64,000 nucleotides of DNA from Paraconiothyrium sp. Pb-2020 (GCA_022419385.1 JAJUBI010000007.1:1459768-1523767), one strand, 5' to 3'. Positions 23,320 through 34,167 are shown, numbered from the stretch's first letter. Notes: generated from the letters alone by a model not told the origin. Numbers and translations: made by a program.

Positions 23320-23597
23320 AGCTGCAAGGCAAGTAAATCTGTTCGACGTGGCTTGAGTGTAACTCCAATTGTCTCGAAGTCACGGTCAACTGTCACATTG
23401 CCGTATGACTGGTGTTCAATAGCGACTTGGAGAACTCATGACTTAGGAGAGCTTAGCCCCACTCTACTCAACCCCATACCCCGCTGCGGGGTTTGAACCT
23501 TGATCCATGGCATGCGATCGAAATGACATATGTTCGCCAAACCGTTATTGTTTTGTCTGGCAACTCTGTCTACGAAATCCAGCATCACAAGGTCATC
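23320..23597. promoter_or_regulatory. Divergent promoter MBL-1/ADH with two TTGGRG sites
   Basis: 278 bp between the two start codons. Adr1-type hexamers occur as an inverted pair: CTCCAA at 23363-23368 and TTGGAG at 23427-23432. A G/C hairpin (CCCCGCTGCGGGG) lies near 23479-23491. Confidence 0.55.
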
Positions 23598-24728
23598 ATG
23601 GCGATCAAGCTCCCCGAGACAATGCAAGGCCAGTTTCTCGAAGATTACAAACAACCCTATCAGTTACGCACCGTTCCTGTACCAAAACCCTCGCATCCAG
23701 ACGATGTATTGATCAAAGTCGACGCCGCATCGTACTGTCACACCGACTACGTTCTGGCCCAAGGGCAGATGCCAGGATTTCCCAAGTCCTTCCCTCACGT
23801 TGGGTGCCACGAGTTCGCCGGAACGGTAATCTCACATTCTGACCGCCCAAGCACTGAAGCAGCTCGCTTCGAAGCAGGAGCTAGAGTTGGGGTTACCGGT
23901 CGAGCATATCACGCTTGTCGGGAGTGCTTCGAATGTCAGGGTTCGAAGGACCCCATAGCCGAAGATGAGAAAGGCTACTCGGTGCACTGCACGCGCGCAG
24001 AGAACAATGGAATAAGCAAGGACGGCGGGTTCGCAGAGTACGCAGTGGTCGATGCCCGTCAGCTAGCACCTATACCAGATGAACTTTCGGCTACGGACAC
24101 CGCGCCGCTGATGTGCGCCGGTATCACGATATACGCTGCACTGAAACGGTGTCAGTTGGAACGTGGTGACCGTGTAGCAATTATGGGAGCTGGTGGAGGC
24201 CTTGGACATCTTGGCTTGCAGTACGGAACGAAGATGGGTTTCAGAGTTTTGGGAGTAGATGCAGCAGACGGTCCGCTCAAACTGGCCAAATCGCTCGACA
24301 CTGGCGCGCGGATTGTGGATGCCAGATCAGAGAAAGCAGCCGACATCGTGCAGCAGGTTGGTGCAGAAGATGGGAAACATGATCTTGGAGAAAAGGGTGT
24401 CGATGCCGTTATAATTCTGCCAGAGAGTCAAGCAGCATTCGATTATAGTATGACACTGCTGAAGTCGCATAGGAAGTGCGTGATCGTGTCTTTTCCTGAG
24501 GCAGGGTTTCACATATCATCTCGGGATATCGTGTTTCGAGACATCTCAATTATCGGCAGTCTCGTTGGCAGTAACAGAATGCTGCGAGAAATGTTAAACT
24601 TCTCTGCGGTGCATGGTGTACGGGCAGTGGCCAAGTCATTTCCTTTATCAAGCTTGAACGCACTGGTCGAGGATTACCACAAAGGTGGCGGTGGAAAACT
24701 GGTCATTGACATGGCGCTGGATAAGTAG
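23598..24728 (+). CDS. Zinc-dependent alcohol dehydrogenase (MDR family)
   Basis: Intronless, 376 aa; the frame opens upstream at 23493 but the first ATG is 23598 (MAIKLPETMQGQFLEDY). Medium-chain dehydrogenase that oxidises an alcohol to an aldehyde or ketone with NAD(P)+. Catalytic zinc ligands are visible in SYCHTDYV and VGCHEFAG. The structural-zinc lobe has CRECFEC but the fourth cysteine sits far downstream (SVHCTRAENNG), a longer lobe than usual. The coenzyme motif is GAGGGLGHLGLQ and the strand end VLGVDAADG has an Asp, suggesting NAD+. It sits between MBL-1 (divergent) and the cluster regulator (convergent, 54 bp between stops). Probable role: oxidation of the hydroxyl released on ring opening, or the first step on an alcohol substrate. 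Confidence 0.92.
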   Translation: MAIKLPETMQGQFLEDYKQPYQLRTVPVPKPSHPDDVLIKVDAASYCHTDYVLAQGQMPGFPKSFPHVGCHEFAGTVISHSDRPSTEAARFEAGARVGVTGRAYHACRECFECQGSKDPIAEDEKGYSVHCTRAENNGISKDGGFAEYAVVDARQLAPIPDELSATDTAPLMCAGITIYAALKRCQLERGDRVAIMGAGGGLGHLGLQYGTKMGFRVLGVDAADGPLKLAKSLDTGARIVDARSEKAADIVQQVGAEDGKHDLGEKGVDAVIILPESQAAFDYSMTLLKSHRKCVIVSFPEAGFHISSRDIVFRDISIIGSLVGSNRMLREMLNFSAVHGVRAVAKSFPLSSLNALVEDYHKGGGGKLVIDMALDK

Positions 24729-24782
24729 TGAGATAGAATCACTGATTTTTGCGAGCGATATCATCGAGAAGATGAGTGAACC

Positions 24783-27445
24783 TCATCCCGACTCTAACAT
24801 GTCAGCGTACAGGTTCAGAGCACTTCCGATGACATCGACGATTGCCCAAGTCTGTGCGCCTTTGAAAATGGTTGCCCACACCCTGAGTACACCAGCACTC
24901 AGACATTTGGTGTATGCAGGTGAGTCAATAGGTACGTCTGCTGGAAGGGCGAATTCCGTCTCGTCTAGCATGCTTTTGACAATCGAAGTGATTCGGCGCT
25001 CATCCTCCGTGACAGGCGGCTCGGGATCATGCACTGAGAGCGCCTCTAACCATTTACTCATCAGATAGGCGCATTCTAGCGTGCACAATGAGTGTTGTAT
25101 TGACCAAATGAAAGATTGCGTCTTGGCCACCAACCGATACCCAATCTTGACGGGAATGCTTAATGCATGTGCCGAGTGCAGAACGGCTCGAGTGATCTTG
25201 GGAGAGCGGCGAATGGCAGGTCCCGCTCGAAATGCGTTAGCAATAAGCACAGGATCTCGCGTGTCCAGGGCTCTGCCAGCAGTATCCACGTAGAGACGGA
25301 TGTACGCTAATCGCAGCAGTGCGGTGGAATTGAACGCAACCGGTCCATTAGGGCTCATGGGATCCAAAGATGACTCAGGATTATTCTTCCACCCTGTCTG
25401 CCAGTTTCTCAGGGCATTCTCAAGCGATGACACATCGTCTTGGCTGAGCTCTCCTGGTCCGTCAAAGCGACAACGAACCACCTGACGGACGAAAAATATG
25501 TGCTGAATCAAGGCATGTATCAGGGCATAATTGCCCAGGCTTGAGTTCCATTGGGTGATGTCGCGACCGTTCTTCGAAAAGAGCCTCTGCAGAGCATCTT
25601 GAAATAAGATTTCGGGAGCACCGTTCTTCTTCGCTTCCCGCCAGGCATTTTCAGTCGGAGCCCTGAACATTGTAGCACTGCATGGAAGAGTCAACTTGAC
25701 TTCGGAAGTGAGCAGGAAAGGCGGGATATTGTAGACGATGCAGTGAAGATTCGAGAAACCGTAAACAATGAACTTTGTTCGCTTGACAGTTTCGCGGCGT
25801 AACCAGTCTTCCCAAGACAAGTCATATCGTAGGGGTTCATTCTCCAGCCCATCGTCTCGAATCAAGGTGGCCAGTACGCTTTGGATGGCAAGAGCTTCTC
25901 GCAGGATTTCTTTATGTTTTGCCCAGGTGCAGAGCGCCATTAGCAGCAACAGAGCCTGGGCAGTTTGCATGAGATCTTCACCTACAGGAGCAACATCGGA
26001 GCCGGACGGCAGACCAAGAGGACCAACAATCGACGGGGCATGCACTGGGCTTCGTGGTCGCGATGTGACGCCTGGATCGTGCGAGGAAGAGCGGTCTGAC
26101 TCGGCTCGACGGTGCAACTCGACCAAGCGCGCGTCCCTCCTTCGAATGCGATGTGTTGCTATTGTACGGCTCACGTTGAACAACTCTACTCCTTTCTCAC
26201 CTTCGAAGGTATATTGGGCGCCGACCGCGGCAAGCGCAAGAAGTAGCTCGATCGAACAGCTATCGACCGACATGGTTGGAATGTGTAGGAATGGCATGTG
26301 CTCGTGAAACCCGTTAACGTACGCTGCCAGATATCTACATAGTGCTAGGCGTGTAGGCAACCTAAAGTCGACAGGCAGTATAGACGAAAACTCGTCCAGT
26401 TTCTCCACAATCTGCTGTCGATCGTCCAGTGATATATCCGACAAGGATCGTTGCCTGTCATGGTGGCCTAGGTCTTCAGGTTGCAGTGACGGTAGTCTCG
26501 ATCCAAAGGGGGAAAAGGTATGATTTTCCTCACCCTGGACTTGGGGTGCAAGTGCTGAGGCAAATGGTGTACTTGCATTTGGCAGAAATTCATTTCCGTA
26601 GCCAAGCGACTCTGGTGAGAAAAATGGCATGGGCTGCTCTGTATTAATGATGCTTGAAAAGCGGTACGAAGCCAACGGCTCTGTATCCCAGAAGGCTGCT
26701 AGACTGTCTAACGATTCACCAAGGCCAGGGCCATTGATCTGTGAGCCGTTCATTTGAACAGTACTCGAAGGTATCACAGGCTGTTCAATTGTTTGCGAGA
26801 CTGTGTGTTGCAGTGGCAGCGTGCTGGGGTGGCGAGAGTCGCCGTTCGCCATGGTTCCTTGTGTCCCCTGCAGTGACTGATACTCTGCGGCCATGGAAAG
26901 TGCAGCCAGAGAAAATTCGTCATTCTGGTTGTACTGTGTGGGTCCAACATGGGCCGGGTGAGGATGGAGGGGTGGTTGCATATCCATGTGAGCAGCTGCT
27001 GGGGTAGACATCATACTGGGTATCTCAGGGACCGGCCGGCCAGCATCGAAGCTCGTGCGTATGCGTTTTGGTGGCCGTTGCTCTGGTGTGACATATTCGT
27101 CGACATGCTGCTGCTGGTCTTTGTTGCTGAGGTTGTGTTTGTGGTGGGTCAATCGTTCATGTCGGACGAGTAGGTCACTCGGGAAATCAGCATGCGACCT
27201 GTCTTGGCCCCCGGGCTAGCTCACCTGCGCGTGAAGGAGTAATTGCACGCACTGCAGCTGAAGGGCTTGACTCCGCTGTCTTGGTCGCGCATTAGCATTG
27301 TTCACGGTGCCCATGCGCCTCACTTACGAATGCGCTCATGGCGTTGCAGATGCTCCAGACGTGCAAAGCTGCGGCCGCAATGGTCACAATGGAAGCGTTT
27401 CTCCTTCTTCCCCGCCGGCGCGTGTTCGCGCGAGCTTGCTTCCAT
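24783..27445 (-). CDS. Cluster regulator: two C2H2 fingers plus fungal_trans domain (Adr1-like)
   Basis: Three exons (27445-27328, 27279-27225, 27177-24783) give 855 aa; both introns fall within the finger region. Finger 1 uses C20, C23, H36, H40; finger 2 uses C48, C51, H64, H69. Helix residues are R-H-R in finger 1 (ARLEHLQRH) and R-L-R in finger 2 (TRSDLLVRH), matching those I recall for yeast Adr1, which binds TTGGRG. Residues about 60-230 are Gln/Pro/His/Ser-rich, typical of an activation region. The middle and C-terminal part (from about 280, with RLALCRYLAAYVNGFHEHMPFLH) matches the fungal-specific transcription factor domain PF04082. Its own upstream region has three TTGGRG sites. Inferred role: activator of the surrounding catabolic genes. 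Confidence 0.9.
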
Positions 27446-27906
27446 GCGAGCTAGATGGGATGCCCGTCTAGAGCTTCATTGGTCGGTGCGACAGCGGCAG
27501 CCTCTCAAACAGACATCAGAGGGCTCGTTTGCCGTTGGAGAGACCGGACGGCGCTCGCGAGGTTGGAGGTCGGGGAGGAAGGAGTAGTAGCAGAATGCGG
27601 AGAGTGTTGAGAATGCGGAGAAATCACATGTGGGGGCGCCACCAACCAACCGTCCGAGGCTTAGCGGGACGACACTTGCAAGCTGCGTCATCACGGAGGC
27701 ACGCAGGGCTGGAAAGCTTCATGTTTTGCCAGAAGGGCATTGTGAGCTGTGAATTGATGTCCTGGGCAAGCAAATGCGTTGTGGGGCTTGCAGGCCCGGC
27801 AGCCAGGTCGCGCCTCGCTGCAATCTCATCTATCGACGCGTCGCTTCCTCCAATCGCGTCGCGCTGACCAGCCTGTACGAGAACCTCCACCCGACCCTCA
27901 TCCGAA
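27446..27906. promoter_or_regulatory. Upstream region of the regulator with three TTGGRG sites
   Basis: TTGGAG at 27535-27540 and 27563-27568 and CTCCAA at 27848-27853. The first two lie 90-120 bp upstream of the start codon at 27445, so autoregulation is possible. The stretch is also the 3' flank of the CMD-1 gene. Confidence 0.5.
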
Positions 27907-28359
27907 CTACGCCCGCTCACTCTTGTTTCCCAGCTCACGCGCCATCTCGCCCTTCTCTGCCATGTCGTTGAGCACCTTCTCGGCTGTCTTCATCGCGTCG
28001 ACGCCAGCCGGCACACCGCAGTATGTCGTCGCGTGAATGATGGCTTCGCGTATCTCGACTTCGGACAAGCCGTTATTGCGGGCTCCGCGGACGTGGACCG
28101 CCAGCTCTGGCGCGCGGTTCAGCGCCATGAGCATGCCAATGTTCAGCAGACTCCTCTGCTGCTTGCTGAGACCTGGTCGGGTCCAAGCGTAGCCCCAGCA
28201 CCACTCGGTCACGAGCTCTTGCCCCGCTCTCGAGAAGTCGGTAGAGCCGTTGGCAAGAGCTCGGTCGACGTACTCCTCTCCTACGACACTGCGGCGCATC
28301 TTCAACCCTTCATCAAAAAGCTGCTTGTGGAGCTCATCATATTTCGGATCCGACGACAT
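27907..28359 (-). CDS. Carboxymuconolactone decarboxylase family protein, single domain (CMD-1)
   Basis: Intronless, 150 aa, the usual length of 4-carboxymuconolactone decarboxylases (PcaC type, PF02627). Family features: MRRSVVGEEYVDRALAN, FSRAGQELVTEWCWGYAWTR, LSKQQRSLLNIGMLMALNR, ELAVHVRGARNNGLSEVEIR and HATTYCGVPAGVDAM. Bacterial homologues decarboxylate gamma-carboxymuconolactone in the beta-ketoadipate pathway; ascomycetes use another isomer route, so here the enzyme more likely acts on another lactone or keto acid. There is no CxxC peroxidase pair, which argues against an AhpD role. It lies between the regulator and the dehydrogenase HIBADH-1, all on the minus strand. Confidence 0.92.
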   Translation of the reverse strand: MSSDPKYDELHKQLFDEGLKMRRSVVGEEYVDRALANGSTDFSRAGQELVTEWCWGYAWTRPGLSKQQRSLLNIGMLMALNRAPELAVHVRGARNNGLSEVEIREAIIHATTYCGVPAGVDAMKTAEKVLNDMAEKGEMARELGNKSERA

Positions 28360-28670
28360 GGCGGCAGCGATTGGTGGATAGGCTCTTTCGGGGTGGCGTA
28401 ATATCGGCTGGGGACACTTAAAATGGCTGAAGTTGGATACTGTAGTGAGTTCAAGAATGAGTGCTCTGTCTCAAGTATTTGGAATCTCAGATCGACCCTC
28501 ACGAAATAGAAGACGACTTCACGTGGGCCGGCACCGGTGTTCCATCGTTGGGGATGCCCCTCATCTCCACCCTTCTTCTCCAACGGATGCAGCGTTGCGT
28601 CACCAGTCTGCAGTGAGAGAGGTGTCTGCCAATATTGTTCATATGTTCTGTTCTCGACCAATGAGCTACT
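28360..28670. promoter_or_regulatory. CMD-1 upstream region with TTGGRG pair
   Basis: TTGGGG at 28548-28553 and CTCCAA at 28578-28583, an inverted pair about 190-220 bp upstream of the CMD-1 start. The region is also the 3' flank of HIBADH-1. Confidence 0.5.
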
Positions 28671-29682
28671 CTACGACCCATTCTGCTTTGGCAACCAGTC
28701 TTCGTTGCCACCGAGATATCTGTACACCACGCGAGAATCTAGATCACGACATTTAGCGTCTTTGCTGGCGCCGTCATATGTCTCCAGGCCAACCTCGCCC
28801 AGCACGTTCTTTGATCCCACACGCTTCGCCATGTCCACTGCCAGGCCGAAATCCTTGCGCATCAGTTGCACCTTGAAACCCTGCTTATAACCGCCTGAAG
28901 ATGGCGCCTCGGGGTACACATGAGGAACCGGGCAGAAGCGGTCACAAATGGCATTCTGCGCGGTTCCTGCAGCGTACACTTTGGCCAAAGTGCGCGGATC
29001 AAGGCCAGATCGCATGCCCATGTCGAAGGCCTCGGAGCAGGCGATCGCGATCACGCCGGATAGGTAGTTGTTCGACAACTTAGCTGCAAGTCCCAACGAA
29101 GGCCCACCGCATGGGATGACCTGCTTTCCCATCATTTCCATTAGCGGTGTCAGCCTCTTGATATTCGGATCTGACTCTGCGCAACCCAGGAAGAATGCGA
29201 TTGTGCCCTTGATAGCGCCCACGACACCTCCGCTGACTGGCGAGTCATAAAATGATGCGGTTGGGAAGTATATCTCAATGTGATCCTTGACTTCCAGGCT
29301 AGTCGCCGTGTCTATCGTGGAGCAATCAATGAGCAGCTTGTTGCAGATATCCGTGCTGCAAATTCCTTTCGAGGGATCGAGGTAGACGGAGCGAACGTGC
29401 GAGCCTTCGGGCACCATGGTGATAATCGTAACCTGACCAGTCAGTCTACTTCTGCCCAACAGAGATCCCACCTACGCTTTTTTGGGCGACATCTTTGGCA
29501 CTGGAGGCTTTGAACACTCTGTCTGGGTATTGCGAGCACACTTCGTTCATCGCTTCCTCTACAACATCAAAAACGTGTATCCGGGATTCCGCTGGGAGCT
29601 TATTTGCTAAATGTACCAGCATTGGCTTGCCCATCGCCCCCAGGCCAATGAAGCCTAAATTCTTGAACTCAGATCCGCTCAT
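28671..29682 (-). CDS. Beta-hydroxyacid dehydrogenase (3-hydroxyisobutyrate dehydrogenase-like), copy 1
   Basis: Two exons, 29682-29476 and 29432-28671 (43-bp intron), give 322 aa. NAD(P)-dependent oxidoreductase of the 6PGDH/HIBADH superfamily. The Rossmann motif is GFIGLGAMGKPM; the substrate loop is DSPVSGGVVGA; the catalytic Lys lies in GLAAKLSNNYLSG; the coenzyme-side ITMVPEGSHV and the C-terminal KDFGLAVDMA helix also fit. Family members oxidise 3-hydroxyisobutyrate, tartronate semialdehyde, threonate and similar short hydroxyacids. It shares a 313-bp divergent promoter with MBL-2, so ring opening and oxidation of the resulting hydroxyacid may be co-expressed. The start is taken at the ATG before SGSEFKNLGF, since upstream codons in frame are not ATG. 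Confidence 0.92.
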
Positions 29683-29995
29683 CTTGATGGCTAGATAGCT
29701 GCTGAGCACGATCACCTTGTGTGAACGACAACGGTTTGTGCTCTGCTAAAGGCTGTCAAACCCTCATGAGACTACAATGACCCCAAATCGCTCTTCTCCG
29801 CCCCACACTAGCTAACAGTGTCTAGTCGTCATGGTGGGGTAAGCCGCTATCTCACCCCTTGGGGTAAGTTCATGATCAAGCCTTGGCATGGCGTTGCCCA
29901 ATGCAACACGATTGCGCAGGGTCTGGATTGCTATCTTATGGGCGACTCGTGTCTTTTGTGCAAGTGAAGGTTCATAACAGGACGGATCAATCAAG
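29683..29995. promoter_or_regulatory. Divergent promoter HIBADH-1/MBL-2 with TTGGRG pair
   Basis: 313 bp between start codons. CCCCAA at 29781-29786 and TTGGGG at 29859-29864; the second lies inside the inverted repeat ACCCCTTGGGGT (29855-29866), giving a strong G/C dyad. Confidence 0.55.
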
Positions 29996-31044
29996 ATGAC
30001 TTCGTCTGTTCTTGTTGCACAAAGAGCACCCCCATCTCCGCCTCCCGACAAAGCAACTGTCTCAGTTCATGCACTTTCGGCGGGCCATTTCACACTTCCA
30101 GAATATCAGTTTGTACATCCCGTATCGAAAGACGCACGCAAAACGGTGCCCTCGCTAGCATTTTTAATCCAGCATCAAGATGTGCAGACGGGCAAGCGTA
30201 CGCGTATCGTATTCGACTTGGGCTTAAGAAGGGACATCAATAGATATGCTCCCGCAATACAAAAACACACGGAAACCCGTCAACCTATGACCACAGATCC
30301 GGATGTAGTGAAAAGCCTCGCTCGGGGGGGCCTGACGCCGAACGAGATTGACTTCGTTCTCTACTCACATGTAAGCACAACATAACATCTGAGCCACCAA
30401 ATCTCACCGGCATCCCTCTCTAGATCCATTGGGACCACATCGGTGAACCTCAAGACTTCCCATCTTCTACATTCCTAGTAGGTCACGGTGCATTCGCCCT
30501 ACTCAATGGTTCGTCCTCAGCGTTGCGCGGTGGACACTCGTTCTTTGAAAGCGATCTCCTCCCGGATGGAAGGACAATCGAGCTGCCACGGCCGTCGGAT
30601 CATCCAGACCCCCCACATAGTTTAGAAATACATCAAACCAGCGGGAACCTGAATTTATCACAATGGGAGTCATACAAGCATATCCCGCACACACTCGATA
30701 TTTTCAGAGATGGCTCCCTGCTCGTCGTAGATGCACCTGGCCATTTACCTGGGCATATAAACATCCTCGCTCGAACCTCCGAGACGCAGCAGGTCTACCT
30801 CGGAGGCGATGCTTGTCACGACAGGCGCTTGATGACTGGTGAGAAGCAGATTGGGGAGTGGAACGATGCAGAGGGCCACATATGCTGCATTCACGCTGAT
30901 CGAAAGGGTGCTGAAGAGACCATAGAGCGGATCAGACAACTGGAAAGGGAAGAAGTGGAAATCATCTTCGCGCACGACGTAGAGTGGGAGAACAACGCTG
31001 CGAACAAGAGCCGATTCTTTGGTGCGGGCGCCAGCGAGCTTTGA
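29996..31044 (+). CDS. Metallo-beta-lactamase-fold hydrolase (lactonase-like), copy 2
   Basis: Two exons, 29996-30370 and 30424-31044, give 331 aa; the intron cuts the metal motif, and splicing restores SHIHWDHIG. Other ligands: APGHLPGH, YLGGDACHD, FAHDVEW. It is the same family as copy 1 at 22306-23319, with matching blocks along the whole length, but diverged enough to suggest an old duplication or different substrates. The N-terminus before SVHALSAGHFTLPEY is short and unstructured. Placed divergently to HIBADH-1 and followed on the same strand by CMD-2. Confidence 0.9.
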
Positions 31045-31413
31045 GAACATTCACGTCCTGAACGTTCAAGATACCTATGCTCTATCATGTTTTGCTTGCC
31101 ATGCCATAGATTACACATCTACAGCCCACCATTAACAATCATTCGCCCTCTGACTATCAGTTTCTCGCTGGACGATACTCAAAATTATCGGGAGCGTGCT
31201 TCCGGCTTCCCCGCCCCAACGTTGGAGAATGTGGGGCCTCCAGCTCACGAGTCAGCCGAACATCCCCGCATTCCTCACCGCCAAGCTCTTCCCTCCGGCT
31301 ACCATCCTTACACTAGGTATGTAGATCGTCACGCTCGTCTGTTGTACACACACTCAAGCTAGGCCTATTCCAGCCGAACAGCTCCTCTCCACATACTCTG
31401 TAGCACCTTCACA
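31045..31413 (+). promoter_or_regulatory. CMD-2 promoter with head-to-head TTGGRG sites
   Basis: CCCCAA (31214-31219) and TTGGAG (31222-31227) are separated by only CG, forming CCCCAACGTTGGAG, a near-palindrome like the paired Adr1 sites of yeast UAS1. It is about 190 bp upstream of the start codon. Confidence 0.6.
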
Positions 31414-32292
31414 ATGTCGCACTCCCAGCGCCCACCCGCCTACTCCATCCTCTCCACACCCCCAGACATGTCCCTCAGCCCCGAGCAACAATCGCTAAAA
31501 GAGCGTTTCGACGCCGAACTCGGCCCCGATGCCTTTGACGCCCCGTGGTCGCGGCTCCTCAAGCACACTCCGGAGATGTTCGCCGCGTCACTGCGTCTGA
31601 CTGCCGTGCCGAAGCGGAAGGGCCATCTCATTCCCAAGATCCAGTCGTTGATATCTCTCGCTGTAGCCGCGGCGTCTACACATTTGCATGTCCCTAATAT
31701 TCAGCGGTACACAAAAGCCGCGCTTGCGAATGGCGCGAGCAAGGCGGAGATCGTGGAGGTGCTATGTCTGACGAGTACGTTGGGGATTCATGCGTGCAAT
31801 ATCGGGGTCCCACTTTTGGTAGAAGTGCTGAAGGAAGAGGGGAGGGAAGTACAAAGCGGGATGGACGGCATGAGTAAAGAACAGTGGGATTTGAAGGAGG
31901 AGTTTGAGAAAAAGAGGGGTTATTGGCATGGGTTTTGGGAGGACTTTTTGAGACTGAGTCCGGAGTTTTTTGGGGCGTATGTCGAGTTCTCGAGTGTGCC
32001 GTGGGTGAATGAAGGGGGCAAGGGGGTGTTGGAACCGAAGGTATGTATGAAGATGTAGATGAAAGACGGAGGACTAACGCACGAGTAGGTCAAGGAATTA
32101 ATATATTGTGCATTTGATTGTGCAGCAACGCATCTGTATCAGCCTGGACTGAAGCTGCATATGAAGAATGTGCTGAAGTACGGAGGAACACCGGAGGAGA
32201 TTATGGAAGTGTTGGAGCTAGCATCGTTACTGAGCATAAGCACCATGGATGTCGCCTTACCTATATTAGAAAAAGAGCTGGGGAGTCAATAG
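31414..32292 (+). CDS. Tandem-domain carboxymuconolactone decarboxylase family protein (CMD-2)
   Basis: Two exons, 31414-32040 and 32089-32292, give 276 aa. Two CMD-like helical units: residues about 40-145 (VPKRKGHLIPKIQSLISLAV, HVPNIQRYTKAALANGASK) and about 180-275 (LEPKVKELIYCAFDCAATHL, LKLHMKNVLKYGGTPEEI). This is the two-domain arrangement common in fungal gene clusters and distinct from the single-domain CMD-1. Neither unit keeps the CxxC of AhpD. It may decarboxylate or isomerise a cluster intermediate. It converges on HIBADH-2 (106 bp between stops). Confidence 0.88.
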
Positions 32293-32398
32293 ACACCAAA
32301 GTACCATTTTTAAGCGCAAGAATTTTATTCTTTGATGCCTCAATCCTTGAAGGTTGATTATGCACAGAACCTTTACGTCTTGCTACAGGTATAAGCCC

Positions 32399-33434
32399 TC
32401 ACTTCTTTCCACTCTCGTTCAGCCATTTATACACCACCCTCGCATCCTTTCCTTTGTATCTTTCATCCCCCATTGCCTCCCCAAACGCCTCCAACGTAGG
32501 CTTATCCAAAATTGTACGCGCACCAACCATATCCGCAAGCTCGCTTCCCATCTTCAGCACTTTCGCACACAGCTCTATCCTGAATCCACCCTCATAGTCT
32601 CTCGAACTCGGCACGTTCGCTTGGATTCCAGGCACCGGGTTGCTCTTCGATGTAACCCAGCACTGCCCTCCACTGACGTTGATTACATCTGTTAAAAGCC
32701 CGAGATCGAGATTCATCTTCGCGCCGATATTGAGCGCTTCCGAAGCTGCGAGCGAAGTGATGGCGGAGAGGTAGTTGTTGATGACCTTGAAAGCAGTTCC
32801 AGCGCCTACATCTCCGCACAAAAACACCGCATCGGCTTTGCCCATGTGTGAGAGGTATGATTTCACGGTGGGAAAAACACCCTTGTTATCCGTGCCCACC
32901 ATGAACGTCAAGGTCCCGTCTTGTGCGCCCATTGGTCCTCCTGAGACAGGCGCATCTACAAATGTTAGTTTGTCGGCTACACTGGACTCTTTCGCGCGCT
33001 TTGCAACCTCCAGTATCGTTGCTGTTTCGATGGTACCGCACTCCATTATTATCTTCTCTGAGCCGCCGTATGGTATAGCTTTTTCTGCGCCGGCAATGAT
33101 ACCCGTGGACGGATTCAGATAGACATCTTTTACGGCTGCAGAGCCGGGGAGCATGGTGATTACTGTGTTTGCGCGCTGCACGGCGTCGAAGCCGTTTTGA
33201 ATCGTCTCCACGGGACCATGACTTGATGTTTCGGAGTGGAATTTTTCGAGGGCCGAGGGAACCACGTCGCATACGAGTAGTGTGTAGTCCGAATGCAATC
33301 CTTTGCGAAGGTTTACGGCCATGGGGTAGCCCATTACGCCCAAGCCTGGGACGAGCTGTTAGCATGGGCATAAGGATGGACGTAAATTGAAGTGACTTGC
33401 CTATGAAGGCGACTGTCTTGTCTGGAGGAGACAT
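32399..33434 (-). CDS. Beta-hydroxyacid dehydrogenase (3-hydroxyisobutyrate dehydrogenase-like), copy 2
   Basis: Two exons, 33434-33401 and 33345-32399, give 326 aa. The intron (33346-33400) has a GC donor, AG|GCAAGT, and ends CCCAG; joining restores AFIGLGVMGYPM, the NAD(P) motif. No GT donor is available nearby, so the GC-AG call is strong. Substrate loop DAPVSGGPMGA, catalytic Lys in GTAFKVINNYLSA and C-terminal block YEGGFRIELCAKVLKMG fit the HIBADH family. It is the paralogue of HIBADH-1. A short segment (NVSGGQCWVTSKSNPVPG) resembles the mammalian and fungal 3-hydroxyisobutyrate dehydrogenase pattern more closely than copy 1 does. No mitochondrial presequence is seen, which argues against a standard valine-catabolism role. 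Confidence 0.92.
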
Positions 33435-34167
33435 AGCTTTGTGTAAACAGGAGGTCAAATGTAGTCTGTTGCAAAAATTGACTTGCTACGGATGCTCTCG
33501 CACAGGATGAGTCTTCCTGGTAGACAGTAGTGATACCTTGCACTAAATCGGTGCGTGCGAGTCAGTCGTCGTCGGGAAGATCGAACAGTTCAGTCTTACG
33601 CGATGTAGTGATGTTTGGGGAAAGCTGCTTACAGCTTTGGTCCTTGTCCTCCAGCAATACCGATCAGCATACGGAGTTCTTCATCGGGCGACCCCGCATC
33701 TTCTCCCCAAACTACTCCACATTCTCCAACGCGGAGATCTATCGCGCCAACCAATCGACTTTAGTCGCGCATGCTAGAACTGACCGTGCTTCCAACGATG
33801 CGTGAGTCGTTTCGATAAACGCGAATCTCATAGTGCGACGATAGCGTAGGATGAAAGACAAGCTCGCGCGTATCTCCTTATCACTTGGGGAAGGGGGAAA
33901 TGCACAAAGGCCATACCCTTCCAATGACGATGCGAGATGACGGAGTAAGGCGCTAACCCCGGATCTATCCCCGCATGTCACTGGCAGGAAACAGGCGTTG
34001 GAGCCGGATCCTTGGGTCGGGCGTTTTGATAGTGTGAGCGGCGCATCAAAAGTGAGCGTTCACCGCAAAGCATAATCTCATCGCGACATATCCATCATCT
34101 TGTTCCATTCATCCTTTGTACTTCGCCAAATTCTCGATCTGGAGTGTACCTTTTAGCCGGAATCGAG
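33435..34167. promoter_or_regulatory. Divergent promoter HIBADH-2/MFS with five TTGGRG sites
   Basis: 733 bp. Sites: TTGGGG 33615-33620, CCCCAA 33705-33710, CTCCAA 33724-33729, TTGGGG 33885-33890, TTGGAG 33998-34003. It is the richest of the cluster's promoters. No ORF supported within it. Confidence 0.55.
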
